NCBI RefSeq assembly: GCF_003957745.1
Contig: NZ_CP020373.1
Coordinates: 1,054,001-1,118,000 of the forward strand
Origin: Shewanella khirikhana
Lineage (GTDB): Bacteria; Pseudomonadota; Gammaproteobacteria; Enterobacterales; Shewanellaceae
DNA: 64,000 nucleotides
Direction of reading: 5' to 3'
In this document: positions 32,805 to 42,633 of the stretch, piece after piece
Layout of the letters: the number at the start of each line of letters is the position of its first letter
Numbering within the stretch: position 1 is the stretch's first letter
Made by a program: the position numbers and the translations under genes
Notes under the pieces: model-generated
Databases searched by the model: none
Told to the model about the DNA's origin: nothing
What the model saw: the letters and a program-made list of their open reading frames with translations, nothing else

Positions 32805-34601
32805 TTACAGCAGGTTTGGATCGCCTGCGGCGGCAATTCTGGAGTGACGCTGACCCAGCAGCGCGTCGGCCACAGCCTGATCGCGCTTGTAAATATCTTT
32901 ATAGAACTGAAGCTTGCCGTCACGAGTCTCGGCGGTCCAGTACATGATCAGGATATCCAGCGGCTCAGCGAGGAAGATTTGCTTGGTTTGCCCGGATGCC
33001 AGCGACTGATTAAGGCTGTCCGGTGACCAGTTGGGGGCTGGCGACATTAATCGTTCTGCCAGCACCAGTGGGTCTTTTACCCGAATACAGCCGTGGCTGA
33101 AGGCGCGGTCTTCCTGACTGAACAGGCTTTTGGCCGGGGTATCGTGCAGGTAAATCGAGTGAGCGTTGGGGAAGATAAACTTGATTTGCCCCAAGGCGTT
33201 ATTCTCCGACGGCTGTTGTACGAACCAGTAGGGGAAGCTTCTTGGGTTAACCGTTTGCCAATCGATACCACTGCTGTCGGCCGGGGCGCCCGAGGCGGTG
33301 CGCAGCACGAAGTTTTTCTTTTGCAGATATTCAGGGTCTTTTTTCAGGTGCCAGATGATTTCGCGGCTGATGGAGCGCGGCACAGTCCAGGTGGGGTTGA
33401 CCACCATGTATTTGAGGCGCGACTTGAACAGCGGCGTTTTTGAACTCACCTTGCCGATAATGATGTCGGTTTCCCAATCGAGGCGATTTTCACGAAACAG
33501 CTTCAGCTGGTAACCGGCCAGATTCACAATCAAAAAGTCAGACGACAAGTCAGCCGACAACCAGCGGGCCCGCTCAAGATTGACCTGAATTTGTTTGGCC
33601 CGCTCGGCAAAAGGCACGTTTAAGGCCGCCATGGTGCCCTTGCCAATAACGCCGTCGGGTTTGAGTGAATGGCTTGCCTGGAACTCTTTCACCGCTTGCA
33701 GCAGTTCGCTACTGAGGGTTAAGGCTGAGGAGGTGCTGGCAGTGGTGCTATTTGCAGCAGTATTGGTTTGCGCATCCGCATCTTTGGTCAGATAGCCAAG
33801 CAGCGTTAAACGCTCGGCAATGGCAGCAAGGCTGGGTGATGGTTTGCCCGGACGTATGGTGGCGTCAAGGGGAATAACCGCAAAGGGCTGGTTCGCCGCC
33901 AACGTTTGCATGCGTTTTAAGTGCGCCTTCATATCACGGTAAGGCTGATACTGGGGCCGCAGGGTATCCAGCGCCTGTGCCAGCGACTTTTCCCGCACAT
34001 GGCGGTCTAGCTCCTTGGCCAGATAACCAAAATTAACCGTGACTTCTTCATAGTTCCAGGTGCGACCCAGGGTTTGCGGGTTTACCTTGCCGTTCATCAA
34101 ATGGGTGCCCAGGGTGATGATGCCGTCGGTGAGCAGCAACTCATATTCCAGCGCCTTGCTGTCATCGTTTTGCAGCGTCTTTAGCAGTTCTGCATGGTAA
34201 TCGGCAGGCAGCAGGCCATCATCGGCTGCGCCATCCAGAATGCCAATGGCTTCGCGGCTGTAGTCAGGGTCGGTCCACAGCGGTGCGAACTGACGATTCT
34301 GATAAAAGCGTACCAGCAGTTCGGGGCTGCCGAGCACTGCGGCGCCCAGGGTATCTGACTCGCCCAGGCTGATGGGTTCGAGCAGCTGCGACAGCTTCAG
34401 CGCGCTGCCGCTGAGTGGCATGGCTGATGGCGCTTCGGTTGGCGTGCCGGCTTGCTGGGTATTTTGTCGAACGTTTTCTGCGGCAGTGGCGGAGGCGGTT
34501 TGTGCCTGCTCCAGTGCATACGCTGTCGGCAATGCGGCTGTGTTGGCAAGCAGTAAAGCAAGCACGGCTGGCAGCAGCTTGGCTGAGTGTCTTCTGATCA
34601 T
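32805..34601 (-). CDS. L,D-transpeptidase, YcbB/LdtD type
   Basis: 598 residues. The N-terminal signal peptide ends near residue 29 (ALPTAYALEQAQ), so the enzyme is periplasmic. Domains in order: an N-terminal scaffold domain (about 60-270), a peptidoglycan-binding segment (FQASHSLKPDGVIGKGTMAA), and the YkuD catalytic domain with SHGCIRVKDP, Cys505 being the nucleophile. These enzymes form 3-3 cross-links in peptidoglycan and resist most penicillins. It stands alone. The tail after the catalytic domain is about 90 residues. Confidence 0.9.
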   Translation of the reverse strand: MIRRHSAKLLPAVLALLLANTAALPTAYALEQAQTASATAAENVRQNTQQAGTPTEAPSAMPLSGSALKLSQLLEPISLGESDTLGAAVLGSPELLVRFYQNRQFAPLWTDPDYSREAIGILDGAADDGLLPADYHAELLKTLQNDDSKALEYELLLTDGIITLGTHLMNGKVNPQTLGRTWNYEEVTVNFGYLAKELDRHVREKSLAQALDTLRPQYQPYRDMKAHLKRMQTLAANQPFAVIPLDATIRPGKPSPSLAAIAERLTLLGYLTKDADAQTNTAANSTTASTSSALTLSSELLQAVKEFQASHSLKPDGVIGKGTMAALNVPFAERAKQIQVNLERARWLSADLSSDFLIVNLAGYQLKLFRENRLDWETDIIIGKVSSKTPLFKSRLKYMVVNPTWTVPRSISREIIWHLKKDPEYLQKKNFVLRTASGAPADSSGIDWQTVNPRSFPYWFVQQPSENNALGQIKFIFPNAHSIYLHDTPAKSLFSQEDRAFSHGCIRVKDPLVLAERLMSPAPNWSPDSLNQSLASGQTKQIFLAEPLDILIMYWTAETRDGKLQFYKDIYKRDQAVADALLGQRHSRIAAAGDPNLL

Positions 34602-34839
34602 CTTGAGGTGTCTTCCGTGAACAAAGTGTCAGCAAAATCCTAACCTTGGCGCAGGATCTCTTCAACGTTTGTCCGTCAGGGATCCTGCTTTCGTCACAGC
34701 TTGTCAGGCAATAGTTTCACAGTTTTGTGGTGCCCTAGGCTTTTGTCTAATGGGGAAGCGGCTATCGGCGCGCAATAATGCAGTCAATAAGGAAGGGACC
34801 TTACGGCCTCAGCGCCACTCCAATTTGGAGAATAAAACA

Positions 34840-36780
34840 ATGACAACGATAACAAGCACGAGCACCGGCAAGCCTATTGACGATCCCGCTGAGGCACTGC
34901 GTCTGGCGGCGAGAGACAATCCAACCGACTATTGGCGCCAGGCGGCAGCCCTGGTCGACTGGCACAAAACGCCCGGCACCATTCTCGACGACAGTCAGGC
35001 GCCGCTGTACCGCTGGTACACAGACGGTGAAATCAACACCTGTTATAACGCGCTTGACCGTCAGGTCGCTGCCGGTCGCGGCGCGCAGACTGCGTTTCAT
35101 TACGTCAGCCCTGTGACCGAAACCGAATACTCCATCAGCTACGATGAGTGCCTGGCGCAGGTAAAGCGCCTGGCGGGGCTGCTGGTTTCCCAGGGCGTCA
35201 AGGCGGGCGATCGGGTGGTGATCTACATGCCCATGGTGCCCGAAACTGCCTATGCCATGCTGGCTTGCGCGCGCATTGGCGCCATTCACTCGGTGGTATT
35301 CGGCGGTTTTGCCGCCAATGAACTGGCGAGCCGGATTAACGATGCCAAGCCGGTGATGGTGTTGTCGGCCTCTTGCGGTGTAGAGCCTTCCGGGGTAGTA
35401 GCCTATAAGCCACTCTTGGATGCCGCTCTGGATCAGGCGAGTCATAAAGTCAGCAAGTGCCTGATTTTGCAGCGCCCTCAGTATGAAGCGGCGCTGCAGC
35501 AGGGACGCGATCTCGATTGGCAGCAGTCGGTGGCCAGTGCGCCGGATGCCGATTGGGTGCCGGTGAAATCCACCGATCCCCTCTACGTGCTGTATACGTC
35601 CGGCACCACAGGGCAGCCCAAGGGCGTGGTGCGGGATAACGGAGGCCATGCGGTGGCGCTCGCCTGGTCTATGCGTTACATCTACGACATAGAGCCCGGC
35701 GATACCTTCTGGGCGGCGTCAGACGTGGGCTGGGTCGTGGGTCACTCGTATATTGTCTATGGGCCGCTGATAGCGGGCGCCACCTCCATTTTGTATGAAG
35801 GCAAGCCAGTGGGCACGCCGGATGCCGGTGCCTTCTGGCGCACCATTAAAAAGTACGGCGTTAAGAGCTTCTTTACTGCGCCTACCGCCATTCGCGCTAT
35901 CAAGCGGGAAGATCCAGACGGCCTGCAATGCACCTCGGTGGATCTGAGCTGCCTTAAACAGATGTTCCTGGCCGGCGAGCGCTGCGATCCCGACACCCTG
36001 GTGTGGGCGCAGCAAATTCTCGGCAAGCCGGTGATTGACCACTGGTGGCAAACCGAAACCGGCTGGCCTGTGGCTGCCAACCTGATGGGGATTGCCCAAA
36101 CGCCCATTAAACCGGGCTCTCCGGCGCGGCCAGTGCCCGGGTATCTGGTGGATGTGGTGGATGAAGCCGGCAACAGCGTCGGCGCGGGCGAGTACGGCAA
36201 TGTGGTGATCCGCTTGCCGCTGCCGCCGGGCACCTTGCCAACCCTGTGGCAGAACGACCAGCGCTATATCGACAGTTATCTGTCCATGTACCCTGGCTGT
36301 TACCTCACCGGGGATGCCGGTTACATGGATGAAGACGGTTATCTTTACATCATGAGCCGTATCGATGACGTGATAAATGTGGCCGGTCACCGTTTGTCTA
36401 CCGGACGCTTTGAAGAAGTGCTGTGTCAGCATCCCGCCGTGGCCGAAGCGGCTGTGATTGGGGTGGAAGACAAGCTCAAGGGCCAGTTGCCACTTGGACT
36501 GGTGGTACTTAAAAACGGGGTGGATATCAGCGAAGAGCAGCTTAACAAAGAGCTGGTGGCGCTGGTGAGAAGCGAAATCGGCCCGGTGGCTGCCTTTAAA
36601 CTGGTGAGCGCCATTCCCAAATTACCCAAGACCCGCTCAGGTAAAATTCTGCGGGCGACCATGCGCAAGATTGCTGATAATCAGGAATATGCGGTGCCCG
36701 CCACCATTGAAGATCCGGCCACGCTGGAGCTGGTGCGCAACACCCTGACCCGCATGGGCTATGGTGACGCCAGGGTCTGA
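34840..36780 (+). CDS. prpE: Propionate-CoA ligase (PrpE-like)
   Basis: 646 residues from ATG 34840 (MTTITSTSTGKPIDDPAEAL); an upstream Met at 34669 lies in the leader region. It is an acyl-CoA synthetase with the AMP-binding motif YTSGTTGQPKGVVRDNGGH, then WAASDVGWVVGHSYIVYGPL, the hinge region YIMSRIDDVINVAGHRLSTG and the catalytic Lys segment LPKTRSGKILRATMRK. The RDNGGH and SASCGVEPSG segments point to PrpE rather than Acs. It converts propionate (or acetate) to the CoA ester. The methylcitrate cycle genes are not next to it. A terminator follows. Confidence 0.85.
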   Translation: MTTITSTSTGKPIDDPAEALRLAARDNPTDYWRQAAALVDWHKTPGTILDDSQAPLYRWYTDGEINTCYNALDRQVAAGRGAQTAFHYVSPVTETEYSISYDECLAQVKRLAGLLVSQGVKAGDRVVIYMPMVPETAYAMLACARIGAIHSVVFGGFAANELASRINDAKPVMVLSASCGVEPSGVVAYKPLLDAALDQASHKVSKCLILQRPQYEAALQQGRDLDWQQSVASAPDADWVPVKSTDPLYVLYTSGTTGQPKGVVRDNGGHAVALAWSMRYIYDIEPGDTFWAASDVGWVVGHSYIVYGPLIAGATSILYEGKPVGTPDAGAFWRTIKKYGVKSFFTAPTAIRAIKREDPDGLQCTSVDLSCLKQMFLAGERCDPDTLVWAQQILGKPVIDHWWQTETGWPVAANLMGIAQTPIKPGSPARPVPGYLVDVVDEAGNSVGAGEYGNVVIRLPLPPGTLPTLWQNDQRYIDSYLSMYPGCYLTGDAGYMDEDGYLYIMSRIDDVINVAGHRLSTGRFEEVLCQHPAVAEAAVIGVEDKLKGQLPLGLVVLKNGVDISEEQLNKELVALVRSEIGPVAAFKLVSAIPKLPKTRSGKILRATMRKIADNQEYAVPATIEDPATLELVRNTLTRMGYGDARV

Positions 36781-36795
36781 CGACCCATTTGATGG

Positions 36796-36827
36796 AAAAG
36801 CCTCTGATATCTTCAGGGGCTTTTTTA
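36796..36827 (+). terminator. Intrinsic terminator after prpE
   Basis: Stem AAAGCCTCTGA/TCAGGGGCTTT with a T-run TTTTTTATT. Confidence 0.85.
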
Positions 36828-36962
36828 TTGCTAAGGTCGTCATTTAGCAACAGTTTTACAGTGCATTCCTATGCATTTTCCGGCCACAGCTGTAATTCAT
36901 TTACCAAAGTAGCTATAATCCGCGGCGAATTCTGCCTCTTTCTGTACCCGTGGAATATATAA

Positions 36963-38498
36963 ATGCAAAACCACACCCAATTGCACGACATCGGGGTCAT
37001 TGGCCTGGGTGTCATGGGCAAAAATCTTGCCCTCAATATCGCAGACAACGGCTATCGCGTGGCTGCCTTTGATTTGGACGGCGCCAAGGTGCGCGCAGCT
37101 GTGAGTCAGTCTGCCGCCGAAGTCGCCGCCAAACCGGCCCACAGCAACGCTACTGAGATCACCGGTGTCGATAGCCTCAAGTCGATGCTGGCCTGCTTAA
37201 GCTCTCCGCGTTTACTGCTGCTGTCGGTTCCTGCCGGCGCGCCGGTCGATGGCGTATGCTCAGCGCTGATGGATGCCGGCATCAAGCCGGAAGACATAGT
37301 TATCGACACCGGCAACAGCCTGTGGACCGATACCGTTAAGCGTGAACAGGACTACGCTGGCCGCTTTGTGTTTTTCTCTTCAGCCGTATCCGGCGGTGAA
37401 GTGGGCGCCCGTTTTGGCCCCTCTTTGATGCCGTCCGGTAAAAAAGAGGCCTGGGACAGGGTCGCACCTATCTGGCGCGCCATCGCCGCCAAGGTCGACA
37501 ACGCCACAGGTCTGCCCATTGAGCGCTTCGAGCCGGGTAACCCTGTGCTGGAAGGCGAGCCCTGTACCGCCTACATAGGCCCTGCAGGCAGCGGTCACTA
37601 CGTAAAGATGGTGCATAACGGCATAGAATACGCCGACATGCAGCTGATTTGCGAAGCCTACCATTTGCTCTCGGACGTGCTGTCCCTGTCTGCCCAGGAA
37701 ATCGCTGCTATTTTCGAGCGTTGGAATCAGGGCAAGCTCAACAGCTACCTGATGGGCATCAGCGCCGAAGTATTGCGCCAGCCCGACCCTGTGACCGGCA
37801 AGCCGCTGGTGGAAATGATTTTGGATAAAGCCGGCCAGAAGGGCACAGGTTTGTGGACTGCGGTCAGCAGCCTGCAAATCGGCACCCCGGCGCCGACAAT
37901 TGCCGAAGCCGTTTACGCCCGCGCTCTGTCTAACCAAAAGGCACTTCGCAGCGAGCTTGCCAGCCGTCTTGGCGGCGCTGAGCCGCTTGAAGGCGTTGAT
38001 GCAAAAAGCTTTATTGATGAGCTGGAACAGGCGCTCTACTGCGCCAAAATTTGCTGTTATGCCCAGGGCTTCCAGCTGATGGCCATGAATGCCGCCGAGC
38101 AGGGCTGGGAGCTGGATTTTGCCGCCATTGCCCGTATTTGGCGTGCCGGTTGTATTATCCGCGCCACCTTCCTGCAGTCCATCACCGAAGCCTATGAGGC
38201 CGAGCCAAAACTTGCCAACCTGATGATGGCAGAAAGCTTTGCCGGGGCACTGGGTGAGGCGCAGCAGTCGTGGCGCCGTCTGGTGTCCAAGGCGGTACTG
38301 GCCGGTGTGCCTTCGCCCTGCATTACCTCGGCGCTGGCGTACTATGATGGTTACCGCCGCGAAACCCTGCCTGCCAATCTGTTGCAGGGTCAGCGTGACT
38401 ATTTCGGTGCCCACAGCTTCGAGCGTATTGATACCCCGGCCGGGGAGAAATACCACCTCAACTGGAGCAGCGCCGAACGCGACCTGATTAAGCTCTAA
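36963..38498 (+). CDS. gnd: 6-phosphogluconate dehydrogenase
   Basis: 511 residues. NADP-binding motif IGVIGLGVMGKNLALNIADN, catalytic Lys region GSGHYVKMVHNGIEYADMQL, and the family segment GQKGTGLWTAVSSLQIGTP. It oxidises 6-phosphogluconate to ribulose 5-phosphate with release of CO2. It is longer than the enterobacterial enzyme (about 468) by insertions in the N-terminal and C-terminal thirds, as in some Shewanella-type members. It stands alone between two terminators, with a likely promoter in the 180 bases before it. Confidence 0.93.
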   Translation: MQNHTQLHDIGVIGLGVMGKNLALNIADNGYRVAAFDLDGAKVRAAVSQSAAEVAAKPAHSNATEITGVDSLKSMLACLSSPRLLLLSVPAGAPVDGVCSALMDAGIKPEDIVIDTGNSLWTDTVKREQDYAGRFVFFSSAVSGGEVGARFGPSLMPSGKKEAWDRVAPIWRAIAAKVDNATGLPIERFEPGNPVLEGEPCTAYIGPAGSGHYVKMVHNGIEYADMQLICEAYHLLSDVLSLSAQEIAAIFERWNQGKLNSYLMGISAEVLRQPDPVTGKPLVEMILDKAGQKGTGLWTAVSSLQIGTPAPTIAEAVYARALSNQKALRSELASRLGGAEPLEGVDAKSFIDELEQALYCAKICCYAQGFQLMAMNAAEQGWELDFAAIARIWRAGCIIRATFLQSITEAYEAEPKLANLMMAESFAGALGEAQQSWRRLVSKAVLAGVPSPCITSALAYYDGYRRETLPANLLQGQRDYFGAHSFERIDTPAGEKYHLNWSSAERDLIKL

Positions 38499-38516
38499 GC
38501 TAAACGTCAGATAAAT

Positions 38517-38546
38517 AAAAAGGCTTCCCTCGGGAAGCCTTTTTTA
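38517..38546. terminator. Bidirectional terminator between gnd and menA
   Basis: Stem AAAAAGGCTTCCC/GGGAAGCCTTTTTT with loop TCG. It serves both convergent genes. Confidence 0.88.
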
Positions 38547-38564
38547 ATTCGCACTGGCCAGCTA

Positions 38565-39446
38565 TCACGCCTGAACGGGAATAAGTAAGCCAACGGAAAA
38601 GAGCACGCTGAACACCAGAGTCAGGCGAGCAGTGCGGCCAAGCAGTGGGTTTAAGGCGCCGCCGCTGATTTCGCTGAATTCCCGCGACAGGCGTCTGGCA
38701 ATCACAATCGACAGTCCGGCCAGCAGCACCGGCCAGCCCGGCAGAATGCCCATCAAAAAGCTGCCGATAATAAGTCCAAATGGCAGATACACCAGCGCCT
38801 GATACAGCACCCGTGACTGGGCTTCGCCGATGCGAACGGCCAGCGTGCGCTTACCTGCCTTGGTGTCGGTGCTGATATCACGGGTGTTATTGACCAGCAT
38901 GATGGCGGCGTTAAAAAGACCAATGGCCGCCCCCAAAATCCAGGCGTCTACCGAGGTGGTACCAGCCTGCAGATAATAGCTGCCGACCACGGCCACCAGG
39001 CCGAAAAACACAAAGGCGGCGACTTCACCAAGACCATGTGAGGCGAGGGGGTAGGGGCCGCCGCTGTAACACAGGGCGCCCAGAATCGATGCTGCCGCCA
39101 AAATGGCAATGGGCCAGCCGCCGTGCCAAATCAGCACAGAACCTACCGCCAGCGCTGCCAAAAGCGAGGCAATCATGGCGGCCTTGACCCTGGCCGGAGC
39201 AATCAAGCCACTTTGGGTAACCCGCACCGGGCCGAGGCGCTCTTCGGTATCCACGCCGCTTTTGAAATCGAAATAATCATTGGCCAGGTTCACGGCAATT
39301 TGCAGCAGCAGCGCGCAAATCATTGAAGCCACGGCAATAAGCACACTGAAACTGTCCAGCGTCAGCGCCAGGGTGTTGCCCACCAACAAGGGGCCGACGG
39401 CGGCCGGTAAAGTACGGGGTCTGATAGCAAGTAACCAGGGATTCAT
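38565..39446 (-). CDS. menA: 1,4-dihydroxy-2-naphthoate octaprenyltransferase
   Basis: 293 residues from ATG 39446 (MNPWLLAIRPRTLPAAVGPL) after TAAGGA; the frame opens 15 codons earlier. UbiA-family membrane prenyltransferase with the first Asp-rich motif NLANDYFDFKSGVDTEERLG and the second NNTRDISTDTKAGKRTLAVR. About eight or nine helices. It attaches the isoprenoid chain in menaquinone synthesis, a key step for anaerobic respiration in Shewanella. Confidence 0.93.
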   Translation of the reverse strand: MNPWLLAIRPRTLPAAVGPLLVGNTLALTLDSFSVLIAVASMICALLLQIAVNLANDYFDFKSGVDTEERLGPVRVTQSGLIAPARVKAAMIASLLAALAVGSVLIWHGGWPIAILAAASILGALCYSGGPYPLASHGLGEVAAFVFFGLVAVVGSYYLQAGTTSVDAWILGAAIGLFNAAIMLVNNTRDISTDTKAGKRTLAVRIGEAQSRVLYQALVYLPFGLIIGSFLMGILPGWPVLLAGLSIVIARRLSREFSEISGGALNPLLGRTARLTLVFSVLFSVGLLIPVQA

Positions 39447-39668
39447 GACGTCCTTAGGCTGATAAAACACAAAACTGGCTAAGGATACCAAGAAATGCCA
39501 CGAAAGTTAGCACAATCGAAATCACGCATTTACCAGACTGGGAGAAGGCGCACAGCAGTCGCTGGGCCAAAGTGAGAATTTGCCAGCATTGTCAAAGTTT
39601 TCCAACGTACGCTGTGCTTTATTTGAACGAGCGTTTACAAGGATTTCAGATGTTGGGGGAAAGCAAAG

Positions 39669-40565
39669 ATGCGATTCGACAACCAGTCGGCCCTGATCTC
39701 GGGCGCGGCGTCCGGGCTTGGGCGGGCCTATGCATTGGCGCTGGCCGAAAGAGGGGCGCGGCTGTTTCTGGTGGATACCCTGCAAAGGGAGGCGCCGGAG
39801 GTGCATGGGTTGCTGCGGGCGTTAACATCGGCGGGCGCCAGTGCCACTTATCTTTGCGTGGACGTCAGTGATGAGGGCGGGCTGTGCACCCTGTTTGCTG
39901 ATATCGAGCGCTTGACCGGTGGTATCGACCTTTTGGTCAACAACGCCGGTATTCATACCCATGGCGCGTTCGAGCACCTGACTCCAATCGAATTTCACCG
40001 TCAGCTGCAGGTGGATCTCTGTGGCAGTTTTGCGCTGACCCACGGCTTGTGGCGCGGCATGATGGACAGGGGCTACGGCCGGATTGTGATGACCACAGGA
40101 GTCAGTGCCCTCTATGGCGACTTGCATCAAAGTGCCTTCGCCTGTGCCAAGATGGCGCTGGTGGGGCTGGTCAACGGTCTTGCTGCTGAAGGGCTGCCGC
40201 GCAATGTGATGGTCAATAGCCTGTGCCCTCTGGCCCATACCCAGATGACCGAGGCCCACCTGGCGCCGCAGGTTAAACCGCTGTTCTCCAAAGAAATCAT
40301 TACCGCCGCTTTATTGTTTCTACTCGGTCCCAAAGCGCCCTGTGGCCGACATCTGCTTGCCGCCGGTGGCAGTGTCAGCGAGCTTTGCATTGGTGAGCAT
40401 AGCCACAGGTACTTTGATTCCGACTCCCGCACCCCCGAAGCCATCGCCGCCCACTGGGGGGAGATTGCTTCGGCTTGGCCCATCCACAAACACGCCAGCG
40501 GAGAAGATCAAATCCTCGCCTGGGCGAGGCGCACCGCCCATGAGCAGGGCATAAAGCTGGAATGA
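39669..40565 (+). CDS. SDR-family protein lacking the catalytic Ser and Tyr
   Basis: 298 residues with a Rossmann fold: cofactor motif SGAASGLGRAYALALA and NNAG at 91-94. The catalytic region reads MTTGVSALYGDLHQSAFACA followed by K161. By alignment with usual SDRs (NTSS...Y-x-x-x-K) the Ser position is Gly144 and the Tyr position is Phe157; only the Lys remains. A normal reductase reaction is therefore unlikely. The C-terminal 60 residues (HSHRYFDSDSRTPEAIAAHW) are beyond the usual SDR length. It lies just before tesB in the same direction. It may be a pseudoenzyme or have a different chemistry. Confidence 0.8.
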   Translation: MRFDNQSALISGAASGLGRAYALALAERGARLFLVDTLQREAPEVHGLLRALTSAGASATYLCVDVSDEGGLCTLFADIERLTGGIDLLVNNAGIHTHGAFEHLTPIEFHRQLQVDLCGSFALTHGLWRGMMDRGYGRIVMTTGVSALYGDLHQSAFACAKMALVGLVNGLAAEGLPRNVMVNSLCPLAHTQMTEAHLAPQVKPLFSKEIITAALLFLLGPKAPCGRHLLAAGGSVSELCIGEHSHRYFDSDSRTPEAIAAHWGEIASAWPIHKHASGEDQILAWARRTAHEQGIKLE

Positions 40566-40630
40566 GACTCGCCAGCGGCGGGCGGTTTTTGTTACTCTGA
40601 TGGCAATTGACCTTAAATCAGAGAGATAAC

Positions 40631-41500
40631 ATGAGCCAGGTGTTAAACGACCTCCTGTCTTTGCTGACGCTGGAACCCCTCGAAATTGGCCTTTATCGTG
40701 GCCAGAGCCAGGATCTGGGCTTTGGTCATGTGTTTGGTGGCCAGGTAATGGGTCAGGCCCTGAGCGCCGCCCGCGAAACCGTTGACCCCACTCGAAAAGT
40801 GCATTCGCTGCACAGCTACTTTCTGCGGGCGGGAGATGAGTCTTTACCCATTGTTTACGACGTGGAAATTATGCGCGATGGCGGCTCGTTCAGCGCCCGT
40901 CGGGTGAAGGCGATTCAAAAGGGCAGGCCGATTTTTTATATGACCTGTTCGTTCCAGGCGGAAGAAGAGGGCTTTTCCCATCAGATAAGCATGCCGGAGG
41001 TACCTGGGCCTGAAGGGCTGTTAAACCAGCAGGAACTGGCGGTGACCTTAAGAGACAAGATCCCGGCGAAAATGCTGGAAAAATTCATGGCCGATGCGCC
41101 GATTGAGATGCGCATTGTCGACCCCTGCAGCCCGGTTGCGCCGCGCTCCCGTGAGCCGGTGCGTCATGTGTGGCTGCGTGCCAATGGCAAGGTTGAGGGC
41201 GGCAGCCATGTGCACGATGCGCTGCTGGCTTATGCGTCCGACTTTAATTTTCTGGTTACTGCGGCCCAGCCCCACGGCGTGTCTTTCCTCACGCCCGGGA
41301 TGCGCATGGCGACTATCGATCATGCCATGTGGTTTCATCGGCCCTTGGATATGAACGATTGGCTGCTGTACAGTATCGACAGCCCCAACGCCAGTGGCGG
41401 CCGGGGTTTTGTGAAGGGACATTTTTTCAATCGCCAGGGTGAACTGGTGGCATCGGCGACCCAGGAAGGGCTGATGCGGATGAAACAGGAAACAAAGTGA
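40631..41500 (+). CDS. tesB: Acyl-CoA thioesterase II
   Basis: 289 residues from ATG 40631 (MSQVLNDLLSLLTLEPLEIG), with AGAGAGAT before it. Double hot-dog fold: first half with DLGFGHVFGGQVMGQALSAA and HSLHSYFLRAGD, second half with ATIDHAMWFHRPLDMNDWLL, where the catalytic Asp lies. It hydrolyses medium- and long-chain acyl-CoA. Its stop overlaps the next start (TGATG). Confidence 0.93.
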   Translation: MSQVLNDLLSLLTLEPLEIGLYRGQSQDLGFGHVFGGQVMGQALSAARETVDPTRKVHSLHSYFLRAGDESLPIVYDVEIMRDGGSFSARRVKAIQKGRPIFYMTCSFQAEEEGFSHQISMPEVPGPEGLLNQQELAVTLRDKIPAKMLEKFMADAPIEMRIVDPCSPVAPRSREPVRHVWLRANGKVEGGSHVHDALLAYASDFNFLVTAAQPHGVSFLTPGMRMATIDHAMWFHRPLDMNDWLLYSIDSPNASGGRGFVKGHFFNRQGELVASATQEGLMRMKQETK

Positions 41501-41919
41501 TGTTGAAGTCTATGTTCAGGCCAGCAGCCAGGCTGGTCTCTGTATTTGCCATGCTGCTGACCCTTGGCAGCCTCAGTGGCTGTGTGACAGTGGAAGAGCC
41601 CAAGCCGGTTATCATTAACGGAGCCGCGGGCTATCTGGAGCGGGTGGCGTTGCCACCAAACAGCGCCATTACCATCGCTGTTATCGATTTGGACACCCCC
41701 GGGGTTATCTTCGCCCAGAAGACCTTTAACGTGGTGCGCGCGCCAGTGCCTTTTAAGTTTATCCTGCCGCCGGAAACCATAGATCCCAAGGTTAACTACG
41801 GGGTGGTGGCACTGATTAAGCACAACAATCAGGTGATTTTCCAAACCTATGACCGCTTCCCGGTGATCCACAACAATAAGTTCACCACCGAAGTGGTGAT
41901 GAAGCAGGTGAATAACTGA
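41500..41919 (+). CDS. YbaY-like lipoprotein (copy 1)
   Basis: 139 residues; ATG 41500 overlaps the tesB stop (a GTG at 41497 is in frame). Signal peptide with lipobox LSGC. The mature part has a YbaY/META-like beta domain: YLERVALPPNSAITIAVIDL, then FKFILPPETIDPKVNYGVVA. Members are envelope lipoproteins of unclear role. In E. coli ybaY lies next to tesB, so the pairing is conserved. A paralogue is at 44768-45181. Confidence 0.85.
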   Translation: MLKSMFRPAARLVSVFAMLLTLGSLSGCVTVEEPKPVIINGAAGYLERVALPPNSAITIAVIDLDTPGVIFAQKTFNVVRAPVPFKFILPPETIDPKVNYGVVALIKHNNQVIFQTYDRFPVIHNNKFTTEVVMKQVNN

Positions 41920-41921
41920 GT

Positions 41922-42590
41922 ATGACCCACGCCCTTGAGGCCAGGCTTGGCGCTATTTTACGGGCCGATCCCAGGCGTCTTGCCTGTCTCGAGATTGCGC
42001 GGGAGGCCTGCCTTGCCGAGGGGATAAACGACTATCTGCTGGCGGCAGGCTTTGTGCGAAATGCCGTGTGGGACCACTTGCATGGCGCTGCCCACTCGCC
42101 CCTCAATGACGTCGACCTGATTTTTATGGGCTCGCCGCAGTCTGAAGACGGCGCGCTTAACGCCGAGAGTCCAAGCGATGGCAATAGCCAAACCGCAAAG
42201 CATCAGGAGCAGCGGCTGCTGTTGGCACTCAAAAGCGCAGCTCTGACCCGGAGCCGGGCGTCAGCAGCGAAAGTCCCTGATAACCGAACTGCCGCCATTC
42301 CCTGGGAAGTTAAAAATCAGCGCCGCATGCACCTGAAGCACGGCGATGCACCCTATGGGTCGCTGATGGCTGCCATGGCCGCCTGGCCTGAGCAGGAAAC
42401 CGCGGTGGGGGTGAGGCTAAACCCGGATGGTGAGCTTGAGTTTCAATCTGCCTGGGGACTTGAGTCCTTGTTTGCCCTCAAGCTGACACCTGCGCCCGGG
42501 CGGCCTCTGGCCGTATTCCATCAGCGCCTGGCACAGAAGGACTGGGTAAGGCGCTTCCCCAGACTCACGGTCGATGTTGCTGCGGGCTAA
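41922..42590 (+). CDS. Nucleotidyltransferase-like protein (NTP_transf_6, DUF925)
   Basis: 222 residues, ATG 41922, two bases after the lipoprotein gene. Core motifs are LLAAGFVRNAVWDHLHG and DVDLIF with two Asp typical of the nucleotidyltransferase fold, then WEVKNQRRMHLKHGD. A stretch of about 40 residues (SPQSEDGALNAESPSDGNSQ onward) between these is low in complexity and longer than I expect for the family (about 190 residues). The substrate is unknown. Confidence 0.8.
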   Translation: MTHALEARLGAILRADPRRLACLEIAREACLAEGINDYLLAAGFVRNAVWDHLHGAAHSPLNDVDLIFMGSPQSEDGALNAESPSDGNSQTAKHQEQRLLLALKSAALTRSRASAAKVPDNRTAAIPWEVKNQRRMHLKHGDAPYGSLMAAMAAWPEQETAVGVRLNPDGELEFQSAWGLESLFALKLTPAPGRPLAVFHQRLAQKDWVRRFPRLTVDVAAG

Positions 42591-42633
42591 ATAAATATCC
42601 CCTTACTGCTGAGTGAATGACTCCGGCGCGCCG

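Noticed and set aside
37380..38456. 358-codon minus-strand frame opposite gnd
   Set aside because: Lies within gnd, which has all catalytic motifs; no family similarity.
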